Part shown: positions 16,234 to 23,938 of the stretch, in pieces
Position numbering within the stretch: the stretch's first letter is position 1
Layout of the letters: the number at the start of each line of letters is the position of its first letter
NCBI GenBank assembly: GCA_024641545.1
Contig: JAHECW010000020.1
Location: forward strand, 1 to 46,643
Length of the DNA: 46,643 nucleotides
Direction of reading: 5' to 3'
Source of the DNA: Acidobacteriota bacterium
GTDB taxonomy: Bacteria; Acidobacteriota; Thermoanaerobaculia; Thermoanaerobaculales; Sulfomarinibacteraceae
The notes under the pieces: model-generated
What the model was told of the DNA's origin: nothing
Seen by the model: only the letters and a program-made list of their open reading frames with translations
Database searches by the model: none
Made by a program: the position numbers and the translations under genes

Positions 16234-18051
16234 TCACGCGATGTCCGCGATGAGATGCTCGATGATGAACTCCTTGCGCGCCGGGGTGTTCTTGCCCATG
16301 AAGAAGTCGAGGGCCTGCTTGACATCGCTCATGGAGCCCAGCGTCACCCTGCGCAGGTGGTCGTCGTCGCAGATGAACTGTTTGAACTCTTTCGGGCTGA
16401 TCTCGCCGAGGCCCTTGAAGCGGGTCACCTCGCTGTTCTTGAGCTTGTCCACCGCGGCGTCGCGCTCCGCTTCGGAGTAGCAGTAGATCGTCTCCTTCTT
16501 GTTCCGCACCCGGAAAATCGGCGTGTCCAGGATGAAGACGTGACCCGACGAGACCAGCTCTTCGAAGAACCGGAGAAAGTACGTCAGCAGCAGGTTGCGG
16601 ATGTGCATCCCGTCGACATCGGCGTCGGTGGCGATGACCACCCGGTTGTAGCGCAGGCCTTCGAGGTCGTCCTCGATCCCGAGCGCGCGCATGATGTTGT
16701 AGAGCTCCTCGTTCTTGTAGACCGCCTCGCGGCCGAGGCCGTGGGTGTTGAGTGGTTTGCCCTTGAGCGAGTAGATGGCCTGGGTCTGGACGTCGCGCGC
16801 CTGGATCATGGCGCCGCCGGCCGAGTCGCCCTCGGTGAGGAAGATGGTGCTCTCCTCGCGCCGCCCGCCCTTGGCGTCGGCTAGGTGAACCTTGCAGTCG
16901 ATGAGCTTGGGAATCCGGATGGCGACCTTCTTGGCCCGCTCGCGCGCTTCCTTCTTGATCGCCGAGAGCTCCTTCCGGATCCGTTGGTTGTTCTTGACCT
17001 TTTCGATGAGCTTGTCGGCGTCCTCTTTGTTCTTGTGCAGCCAGAGGACCACCTGTTCCTTGACCGCGTTGACGACCCACGAGCGGATATCGGTCGAGCC
17101 GAGCTTGTTCTTGGTCTGGGATTCGAAGACCGGATCCTGGACCTTGACCGCCACCGCGCCGATGAACCCGTCGCGGACGTCCTCGCCGGCGAAGCCGTTC
17201 CTGGCGAACTCGTTGACCCCCTTGAGCACGCCCTCGCGAAAGGCGCTTTGGTGGGTGCCGCCGTCATTCGTGTACTGACCGTTGACGAAGCTGAAGTAGT
17301 TCTCGCCGTAGGCATGGGTGTGGGTGAAGGAAAACTCGATGCGGTCGAGCTTGCAGTGAATCGGCTCGTAGATCGCCATCTCGTCGCCGAGCTCGTACGC
17401 GAGCAGGTCGGAGAGGCCGTTCTTCGACACGAACTTGGCTCCGTTGTACTCGAGGGTCAGCCCGCTGTTGAGAAAGGCGTAGTAGCGCAGACGATGCTCG
17501 AGGTACTCCTCGCGCCACTCGAACTCGCCGAAGATCTCGGGATCCGGTTCAAAACGGATCAGCGTACCGGGCCGTTCCTTGGCCTCCTTGCCGCCGTTTT
17601 CGCTCGTCTTCTTGCCGCGCTCGAAGGTCGCTCGCTTGAACTTGCCGTCGCGATAGCTCACGACCTCGAATTTCGACGACAGGGCGTTGACCGCCTTGGT
17701 GCCGACACCGTTGAGGCCCACCGAGAACTGGAAGACATCGTCGTTGTACTTGCCGCCGGTGTTGATTTTGGACACGCAGTCGACCACTTTGCCGAGGGGA
17801 ATCCCACGGCCGAAGTCCCGGACCAGGACATCGGGGCCGTCGCGGTTGATCACGATCCGCTTGCCCTGCCCCATGATGAACTCGTCGACACCGTTGTCGA
17901 TGACCTCCTTGAGCATGACGTAGATGCCGTCCGCAGGGTTGGAACCGTCGCCGATGCGGCCGATGTACATCCCGGTGCGCAGGCGGATGTGTTCGAGGGC
18001 ATCGAGGGTCTGGATCGCCTTTTCGTCGTAAGCTACTTTTTCGCCCGCCAT
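16234..18051 (-). CDS. parE: DNA topoisomerase IV subunit B (GyrB/ParE family)
   Basis: 605 aa. The GHKL ATPase domain shows LEHIRLRTGMYIG, the Mg/ATP-binding Asn in EVIDNGVDE, and RDFGRGIPLG. The transducer and Toprim domains follow (LTEGDSAGGAM with the Toprim Glu, and ATDADVDGMHI with the metal Asps). The C-terminal FKGLGEISPKEFKQF is typical. The ATG at 18051 matches the family's N-terminus (MAGEKVAYDEKAIQTLDALE). The frame stays open to 18267, but that extension has no family resemblance. An extended -10 (TGCTATTCT) lies about 33 nt upstream. It is transcribed divergently from the subtilase gene and upstream of parC. Confidence 0.95.
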   Translation of the reverse strand: MAGEKVAYDEKAIQTLDALEHIRLRTGMYIGRIGDGSNPADGIYVMLKEVIDNGVDEFIMGQGKRIVINRDGPDVLVRDFGRGIPLGKVVDCVSKINTGGKYNDDVFQFSVGLNGVGTKAVNALSSKFEVVSYRDGKFKRATFERGKKTSENGGKEAKERPGTLIRFEPDPEIFGEFEWREEYLEHRLRYYAFLNSGLTLEYNGAKFVSKNGLSDLLAYELGDEMAIYEPIHCKLDRIEFSFTHTHAYGENYFSFVNGQYTNDGGTHQSAFREGVLKGVNEFARNGFAGEDVRDGFIGAVAVKVQDPVFESQTKNKLGSTDIRSWVVNAVKEQVVLWLHKNKEDADKLIEKVKNNQRIRKELSAIKKEARERAKKVAIRIPKLIDCKVHLADAKGGRREESTIFLTEGDSAGGAMIQARDVQTQAIYSLKGKPLNTHGLGREAVYKNEELYNIMRALGIEDDLEGLRYNRVVIATDADVDGMHIRNLLLTYFLRFFEELVSSGHVFILDTPIFRVRNKKETIYCYSEAERDAAVDKLKNSEVTRFKGLGEISPKEFKQFICDDDHLRRVTLGSMSDVKQALDFFMGKNTPARKEFIIEHLIADIA

Positions 18052-18178
18052 GATCGCCTTGATTACACCCCTTTCCCGTGGGCTAGAATAGCATTCTTGT
18101 TCGCGGCGTCTTTTCTTTGCCGATGAGAACCGCGGACGATCGTTGAGCGTATGAAGTCTTGAGTGATGGAGGATTCCC

Positions 18179-20125
18179 ATGCAGAGCAGAAGAGTCGAGA
18201 GTGTTGTCGGTGTGTTTTTCCTGATCGCCGTTTTTCTGGCGGCGCCGCCGTCGGTGGTTGATGCCAAGACCCGGATCGAGAACCTCGATGATCTGCCGCG
18301 TTTCAGCTACCCGGTCGAGGGATCGGTTGTCGCGGTCATCACGTCGGACGAAGCGTTCAAAGAGTTTGCAACCAAGGTTCGCGCGGACATCGAAGGCGTT
18401 CTCGCCGAGTACGAGATCGATGATGCGGCCACGCTCCAGGGTTACTACAGCGTCCTCGCCCGTCTCGATCTCATGGAGGGAAACTACCAGCAGGCTCTCA
18501 CTCGCTCGGACCAGATCCGCGACCTCGAATCCAAGGAAGCCGGCAAGCTCATGACCGGTCTCTTCGCCAAGGCGTGGGTCGCGGCTCGCGGTGAAGCCGA
18601 CCCGCAGGCCGATTTCGAGGCCTTTGCCGCCGCCTTCGCGTCTCATCTCGATGCCCTGGTCTCGGCACTGCCGTACGATGTGATCCAGGACAACCTGAAG
18701 GAAGCCAAGGGCCGCGCCGAGATCTTCTCCGAGAACTTCGTCCTCGGCGTCGCCAAGAGCCAGGTCGATCCGGCGGTGGCCGCCAGCGGCGAGGTCAGTT
18801 CGGATCTCGTGTCGACGGTGGTGGGGCTGCGATACGCGCTGACGACGGCAGTCCCGCTCAACCGGGAGGTCATCGATGTCTACGGCCGGTTGATCGACGC
18901 CAACAAGGTCGCCAAGGCCAACATCTGGCTGACCCGCGAGTACATCCTCGGGCGCGACGAGGGTGAGAGGCCGGTCACCATCGGCATCTGGGACTCGGGC
19001 ACCGATGTCTCGGTCTTCCCCGGCCGGCTCTGGGTCAACCCGAGCGAGACCGTCAACGGTGAAGACAGCGACAGCAACGGTTTTGTCGACGACATCAACG
19101 GCATCGCCCACGACAAGGACGGCAACCCGTCGCCGTTCCTCCTGCACCCCAAGGGGGATATGGCAGAGCGGGTCGATGAGGCGCTGAAGTACACCAAGGG
19201 ATTCATGGACCTCACTTCGTCCATCGACAGCGACGAGGCGACCGAGCTCAAGAAACACCTCGGCGCCATCGAGCCCGATCAGGTCAACGACTTCATCGAG
19301 GAACTGAGCTTTGCCGCCCTCTATATGCACGGCACCCATGTCGCCGGAATCGCCGTCGAGGACAACCCCTTCGCCCGCATCATGGTCGCCCGGCTGAGCT
19401 TCGACTACCACAATCCGCCGGCGCCCCTGACCCTGGAAACCGCGAAACGGACAGCGACATCGTTCAATCGCACCGTTCGCTACTTCAGAAAGTACGGCGT
19501 CCGGGTGGTCAACATGAGCTGGGGCTGGTCGCTCAAGGAGATCGAGTCCATGCTCGAGGCCAACGGCGTCGGGGAGACTCCCGAGGAACGGGCGAAGCTG
19601 ACCCGGGAGCTCTTCGACATCCTCTCAGACGCGCTGCTCGACGCCATGCGGGATGCGAAGAACATCCTCTTCGTCACGGCGGCCGGGAACTCGGACAACG
19701 ACGTCGAGTTCGATCAGATGATCCCGTCGAGCTTCGACCTTCCGAATCTCCTGACCGTCGGGGCGGTCGACCAGGCCGGGGACCCGACCGGATTCACCAG
19801 CCAGGGCAAGAACGTCCGCCTCTATGCCAACGGTTTCGAGGTTGAGAGTTACGTTCCGGGGGGCGGTCGCATGGCGGCGTCGGGAACCTCCATGTCGTCC
19901 CCCGCGGTCGTCAATCTCGCGGCGAAGATCCTCGCCGTGGAGCCGTACATGACCCCGCAGGCGGTCATCGAGTTGATCACGGAGGGCGCGACGCCGCGCG
20001 AGGGCGACAAGGACTTCCTGCTGCTCGACCCGAAGAACACCATGACCCTGCTCGAGACCAGGCGGGCCGAGAAGAAGCTCAAGAGAGAGCTCACGCCCGA
20101 CCCGGCGCGGCTCGAGGTCGAATGA
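18179..20125 (+). CDS. Exported subtilisin-family (S8) serine peptidase
   Basis: 648 aa with a signal peptide (to about residue 29, SVVDA). An N-terminal helical region of ~230 residues, probably a prodomain, precedes the catalytic domain. The triad is Asp272 (IGIWDSGTD), His384 (MHGTHVAGI) and Ser571 (SGTSMSSPAV), with the oxyanion Asn504 (TAAGNSDND). Between Asp and His sits an acidic Ca-binding-like stretch (NGEDSDSNGFVDDINGIAHD, 293-312) and an insertion of ~60 residues. GGAGG precedes the ATG by about 6 nt. Substrate unknown. Confidence 0.93.
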   Translation: MQSRRVESVVGVFFLIAVFLAAPPSVVDAKTRIENLDDLPRFSYPVEGSVVAVITSDEAFKEFATKVRADIEGVLAEYEIDDAATLQGYYSVLARLDLMEGNYQQALTRSDQIRDLESKEAGKLMTGLFAKAWVAARGEADPQADFEAFAAAFASHLDALVSALPYDVIQDNLKEAKGRAEIFSENFVLGVAKSQVDPAVAASGEVSSDLVSTVVGLRYALTTAVPLNREVIDVYGRLIDANKVAKANIWLTREYILGRDEGERPVTIGIWDSGTDVSVFPGRLWVNPSETVNGEDSDSNGFVDDINGIAHDKDGNPSPFLLHPKGDMAERVDEALKYTKGFMDLTSSIDSDEATELKKHLGAIEPDQVNDFIEELSFAALYMHGTHVAGIAVEDNPFARIMVARLSFDYHNPPAPLTLETAKRTATSFNRTVRYFRKYGVRVVNMSWGWSLKEIESMLEANGVGETPEERAKLTRELFDILSDALLDAMRDAKNILFVTAAGNSDNDVEFDQMIPSSFDLPNLLTVGAVDQAGDPTGFTSQGKNVRLYANGFEVESYVPGGGRMAASGTSMSSPAVVNLAAKILAVEPYMTPQAVIELITEGATPREGDKDFLLLDPKNTMTLLETRRAEKKLKRELTPDPARLEVE

Positions 20126-20230
20126 GAGTTCTCAATCATGAATTTTGAGTTGTGAATTGCATCGCACAACGCTGGACGCAGGAGCCGGGAGACAGGGTGT
20201 GGGGAGTCGACCTCGCGGTGAACAGTGCTG

Positions 20231-20337
20231 GCTGTGACTTGTAAATGGTGACAGGTGACTTGTAACAGTTGACTTGTACCTTGTGACTTGTGACGAGTTA
20301 CCAGTTACCAGTTACTTGTGACTTGTGACTTGTGACC
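20231..20337. repeat. Degenerate 9-bp tandem repeat (GTGACTTGT)
   Basis: The stretch between the subtilase gene and the end of lepB is made of variants of GTGACTTGT and of the related word AGTTACC (for example CAGTTACCAGTTACTTGTGA). At the 3' end three perfect units are adjacent. The degenerate, spacerless structure excludes a CRISPR. It reaches right up to the lepB stop. Confidence 0.8.
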
Positions 20338-21018
20338 TCACCGCACGAGAGCGAACTGGCGGTCCCAACGGGTCTTGCTCAAGAACTGCAACGGCGTGTA
20401 GAAGAGCCGGCCGAGTCCACGGGCGGATGCTCGCTCGTCGCCGTCGAACGACCAGTAGACGAGCAACGCCCGTCCTCGGACGGTCGATCGCGGCACCGGT
20501 CCGAAAACCCGTGAGTCCTGCGACTCGTCGCGGTTGTCGCCGAGGCAGAAGACGGCGCCGTCCGGGACGACGAACGGGGCGAGGTGGTCACGGGCGCGTC
20601 CGCTCGGTGGAGTCGACGGGTCGTCGGGCCAGATTTGCGGGTCGGTGAAACGGGCCCACGGCTCGTCCACCGGCGCTCTGTTGCGGGCGAACGCCTTTGC
20701 CCTGATCGCAACGGTGTCGCCGGGAAGTGCGGCCACCCGCTTGATGAGATCCCGGCGCGGTCGATCGGGCTGGGCAAAGGTCACCACATCACCGATGGCC
20801 GGGTCGCGGTAGGGCAGCAGACGGTGGAGCGGCGTGTCCAGGTGCGGAGCGAAGACAAAGCGGTTGACGAGAATGTGATCGCCGACGAGGACCGCCGGGA
20901 CCATCGACGGCGTCGGGACGTTGATGTGGGCGACGACAAACGTGCGGACGAAGAGCGTGAAGATCACGACGATCAGCAGCACCTCGAAGAACTCGCGCGT
21001 CCACGGCCGGTTGTGCAC
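20338..21018 (-). CDS. lepB: Signal peptidase I
   Basis: 226 aa, of normal length for the smaller SPase I type. One N-terminal membrane anchor (FFEVLLIVVIFTLFVRTFVV) leads to the catalytic Ser38 in NVPTPSMVPAV and the general-base Lys93 in DLIKRVAALPGD. GDNRDESQDSRVFGPV is the conserved box E. The motif around Ser reads PTPSM instead of the common PSGSM. The start is a GTG at 21018, chosen from the family N-terminus and from TAAGAT 6 nt upstream. The enzyme would process the many exported proteins in this window. Confidence 0.94.
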   Translation of the reverse strand: MHNRPWTREFFEVLLIVVIFTLFVRTFVVAHINVPTPSMVPAVLVGDHILVNRFVFAPHLDTPLHRLLPYRDPAIGDVVTFAQPDRPRRDLIKRVAALPGDTVAIRAKAFARNRAPVDEPWARFTDPQIWPDDPSTPPSGRARDHLAPFVVPDGAVFCLGDNRDESQDSRVFGPVPRSTVRGRALLVYWSFDGDERASARGLGRLFYTPLQFLSKTRWDRQFALVR

Positions 21019-21024
21019 GGGGGG

Positions 21025-21030
21025 ATCTTA
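21025..21030 (-). promoter_or_regulatory. Leaderless-type -10 (TAAGAT) for lepB
   Basis: On the minus strand TAAGAT is followed by six C residues and the GTG start; there is no Shine-Dalgarno sequence. Confidence 0.4.
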
Positions 21031-21174
21031 TCTCAGTCTCCGGTCGGCCTGCGCGCGAGGCCCGCGCGCCACAATCGGCCCGCTCGCTCCCCGCGGTGGC
21101 GATCGCGGCGGTGGTGGTGCGGGCGTCCCTCCCGCCGGGAGTCGATGACGGGAGGTCGGTATGAAGTCCGAAGA

Positions 21175-22281
21175 TCAGAAATCGAAACCCAGGAAGATCA
21201 CCAGCCGAAAGTCGTCCTGCTTCGGAACCACGCCGTCGGCCTCCGGTTGCGGGTTCTGGATCCGGTCCCAAATGAGGCTGATGTCGAAGTCCAGGATGCT
21301 GGTCAGCTCGAGCTCCAACCCGGTGACCAGGTGGTGGGTGTAGGTGCCGCTCTCCCGGCTGACGACGAAAAAGCGATAGTCGAACACGTAGTCCATCCAC
21401 CCGGTCAGCTCGTGGTCGTAGACTGTTCCCACCACCAGAGCGGGGGTGCCGACGCTGTCGTCCTGTCCCTCGGCGACCGATCCGAACCGCGTCATCTGGT
21501 AGGCGAGTCCGCCGTTGAGGTCCCAGGTGATCTTCGGGCTCTTGATGAGCTCGTAGCCGAGGCCCATCCCGATCGACCATCGCCGGGAGATATTGGCAAA
21601 GGGGTCGCGATACCACTCGCCGTAGGCCGGCGACCAGTAGAACCGTTTCGAGATGTAGTGGTTCCAGCCCGACGATACGCGCTGATTGTCGGCCGCGGTG
21701 TCGCCTTCGGTGCGGTTGAAGGTCGAGAGAAAGTCGATGTTGATCCGGTTCTTCGGGGTGCGGCGGATCAGACCGGCCTTGGTGGTCGTCTCGATCTGCT
21801 CGGTGTTGCCCTGACGCATATTCGCACCGAGGCTGGCCGCGATGGACCAGTAATTTCTTTCCTTCGGTTCTCCGGCTGTGATGGAGAGGACATCGGAGCG
21901 CGGGAGCCGTTGATCCTCCCTGCCGATGATCCGGATCGTCTCGTGGTCGACGAAGATCTTCCCGACGGCGATGGTGTCGTTCTCGAAACCAACCTGCATG
22001 ATTCCGGCGGATCGGATCTCCTTGACGTCGTCCCAGTCGATGGTCTGTTTGTCGAACTCTTTGCTGTCGAACTCGAGCTTGTCGTCGTACATGGCGATGA
22101 TCTCGCCCTTGAGCCACTCGAGCGAGGTTGTCTGGATCCAGTCGTGTTTGTCGGGCATCGGGGGGGGCGGCTGCCAGTCGTCATCGGCCGCCAGAACGGG
22201 CCTGATCGACAGAGCGACGACGGCCGTTGCAACCAGGGCAACCCCGAGGGTCGGACATTTTCGAAGTGATCGCTCCCGCAT
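21175..22281 (-). CDS. DUF481-family outer-membrane protein
   Basis: 368 aa. A signal peptide (VALVATAVVALSIRPVLAAD) is followed by the small N-terminal domain usual for this family (SLEWLKGEIIAMYDDKLEFDSKEF...IDWDDVKEIRS). From about residue 145 come amphipathic beta strands of a DUF481 outer-membrane barrel, with alternating aromatic residues (YISKRFYWSPAYGEWYRDPF, MDYVFDYRFFVVS) and a C-terminal Phe (LVIFLGFDF), as outer-membrane insertion signals have. GGAGG lies 5 nt before the ATG at 22281; an upstream ATG at 22329 lacks one. Function unknown. Co-directional with lepB, with a 156-bp gap. Confidence 0.85.
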   Translation of the reverse strand: MRERSLRKCPTLGVALVATAVVALSIRPVLAADDDWQPPPPMPDKHDWIQTTSLEWLKGEIIAMYDDKLEFDSKEFDKQTIDWDDVKEIRSAGIMQVGFENDTIAVGKIFVDHETIRIIGREDQRLPRSDVLSITAGEPKERNYWSIAASLGANMRQGNTEQIETTTKAGLIRRTPKNRINIDFLSTFNRTEGDTAADNQRVSSGWNHYISKRFYWSPAYGEWYRDPFANISRRWSIGMGLGYELIKSPKITWDLNGGLAYQMTRFGSVAEGQDDSVGTPALVVGTVYDHELTGWMDYVFDYRFFVVSRESGTYTHHLVTGLELELTSILDFDISLIWDRIQNPQPEADGVVPKQDDFRLVIFLGFDF

Positions 22282-22366
22282 CGTTCCTCCTCCGCACGCG
22301 TTCTCCGACTGTGATTTTATCGATGTCATCCGGCGCCGTGTTCATTCCCGAGGGCGCGACCGGCCG

Positions 22367-23494
22367 TCAGCAACCGCTCCAACCCCGGAACGGCTTCCAT
22401 TCATCGATCACGTCAGTGCCGCGCACCACGCGGTAGCTCTCGAAGCAGGCTGCGGCGAGACAGCTGTGGTTGGGCAGAATTCGCACGAGGGTTCCGGGGC
22501 GCAGTGCCGCGGTTCCCGCGCCCTCGATGACACCGTGCTCCTGCGACAGCGAGGTGAGGCGGAGACCGGGCAGGGGGTGCTGGTCCTCGACCGCGACCAT
22601 CCGGCCGTACCCGCAGGCGGGATCGACATGGGTCGGCCCGGGGTCTTTGCTGAGGGCGAGGGCGCCGGCATCGATGACCGCTCGCTGGTGTTCGGCGTGG
22701 ACGCTGATGACGGTGGCCAGCACCGAGAAGGCCACATCCGCGAGGACGCAGCTCCCGATGGTTTGCTGGAAGACATCGAAGAAGGCGTAGTTGCCGGGCC
22801 GAACCTCATCGATGCCATCGAGATTCCGGGCGGCTGAGATGGTCGGGGTCGAGCCGATGCTGACCTCCGGAACAGCCACGCCGGCCTCGGCCAAGCGCTC
22901 GACAAAGCTCCGGGTTACCGCACACTCGACCCGGGCCACCGCCCGTGCCTCTTCTCGGCTGGCGACACTGTAGGACTGGCCGGCGTGGGTGAGCACGCCG
23001 CGGAAGTCGATCTGAGGTGAGTTTCGAAGCCGGGTGGCGAGCGCGATCGCGAGTTCGGACTCGGGATCGACCCCGGCGCGGTGAAGACCGCAGTCGATCT
23101 TGAGCCAGACCGGAAGGACGACCGCAAACGGCCGGGCCGTCTCCTCAACGGCGGTGATGGTCGCCATGTGGTCGACCAACACCGCAAGCCGGTCGATCCT
23201 CGAGTTGATCTCGACCACCTCTCTCAGCTTCTGCGGCGCCACCGGGACAGCGTAGGTGATGTCGCGGAAGCCCGCTTCAGCGAACCCACGCGCCTCGGAA
23301 AGCGTCGAGACCGTAATGCCGCCGAAGTGGTCCCGAGTCTGGATCCGTGCCGCCTCGACGCACTTGTGGGTCTTGACGTGGGGTCGCAAGCGGACGCCGA
23401 GGTCGTGCGCCCGGTCGGACATTCGAGTCGCGTTGCGCTCGAACCGGTCGAGATCGACGAGGGCGCAGGGTGTGTCGAGGGCATCGAGGTGCAT
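22367..23494 (-). CDS. D-threonine aldolase / D-serine dehydratase-like PLP enzyme
   Basis: 375 aa. The N-terminal alanine-racemase-type barrel has the PLP-binding Lys41 in RPHVKTHKC. The C-terminal beta domain carries the zinc-type pair His343-x-Cys345 in ILPNHSC, which defines the DSD1/D-threonine aldolase fold-III branch. The reaction would be cleavage of D-beta-hydroxy amino acids or dehydration of D-serine; sequence alone does not decide between them. The ATG at 23494 gives the family N-terminus (LDTPCALVDLDRFERN) and has TATCCT 6 nt upstream. Directly upstream lies a hairpin repeat array. Confidence 0.9.
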   Translation of the reverse strand: MHLDALDTPCALVDLDRFERNATRMSDRAHDLGVRLRPHVKTHKCVEAARIQTRDHFGGITVSTLSEARGFAEAGFRDITYAVPVAPQKLREVVEINSRIDRLAVLVDHMATITAVEETARPFAVVLPVWLKIDCGLHRAGVDPESELAIALATRLRNSPQIDFRGVLTHAGQSYSVASREEARAVARVECAVTRSFVERLAEAGVAVPEVSIGSTPTISAARNLDGIDEVRPGNYAFFDVFQQTIGSCVLADVAFSVLATVISVHAEHQRAVIDAGALALSKDPGPTHVDPACGYGRMVAVEDQHPLPGLRLTSLSQEHGVIEGAGTAALRPGTLVRILPNHSCLAAACFESYRVVRGTDVIDEWKPFRGWSGC

Positions 23495-23500
23495 GGTGCG

Positions 23501-23506
23501 AGGATA
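23501..23506 (-). promoter_or_regulatory. Leaderless-type -10 (TATCCT) for the D-threonine aldolase-like gene
   Basis: On the minus strand TATCCT is followed by CGCACC and the ATG at 23494, a 6-nt gap. No Shine-Dalgarno sequence. Confidence 0.4.
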
Positions 23507-23513
23507 GCGCGGA

Positions 23514-23938
23514 CTTCCTTCCGGGAGCACCGGCCTTCCGGGCCGCCTTTGGTGACCCGGCGTCGCGCATTGCGGTGCGGGCGTCTCGCCCGCAGGGAGG
23601 CGTCGCGGTTCGGCACCATCGCGCGCGGGGAGGGCAGCCGTTTCTTACGGCTCCGGCCTTCTGGTCCGCCTTTGGCGGCCCAGCGTCGCACGGGCAGCCC
23701 GGTCACGAGAGGCGGGAGGAAGAGCGGTGACCGCGCTGCCCGCGCACCGGCGGCCTCGTGTCGACCGGGAGAAATGCACGAGGTCGCTTTCGCCGTGGGT
23801 TGCCCGGCGTCGGCATTGTGCGGAGCTTGTCGAGCTGCCGGAGGCTTGTTCCTGCACAATGCCGCGCCCGGCACGCCCCGGTGGGGAATAGTCTTCGGCT
23901 TCCCGGGGCTCTGGACGCTGCCCCGGTCGCCCGCGCCG
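23514..23938. repeat. Mosaic hairpin-repeat array, locus 1
   Basis: The gap between the D-threonine aldolase-like and acyl-CoA synthetase genes holds no gene and is an array of short palindromic modules shared with the loci at 29.5 and 46 kb. In order they are: a hairpin CCGGGCCGCC...GGTGACCCGG (about 23537), TGCGGGCGTC...CGCCCGCA (about 23577), CTGGTCCGCC-TTT-GGCGGCCCAG (about 23661), a 16-bp stem CGGGCAGCCCGGTCAC (23691-23706) with 23727-23742, and a long stem 23801-23821 with 23854-23873 whose core is GGCATTGTGC / GCACAATGCC. All are followed by the shared tail ACGCCCCGGTGGGG. Confidence 0.85.

Noticed and set aside
14160-18126. Long plus-strand frames antisense to parC and parE
   Set aside because: Acidic, repetitive shadow translations; the minus strand shows full topoisomerase motifs.
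20231-20337. CRISPR array
   Set aside because: Units of 9 nt without spacers and with many variants; no cas gene in the window.
20584-22269. 561-codon plus-strand frame across lepB and the DUF481 gene
   Set aside because: It spans two real genes and their gap and has no domain signs of its own.
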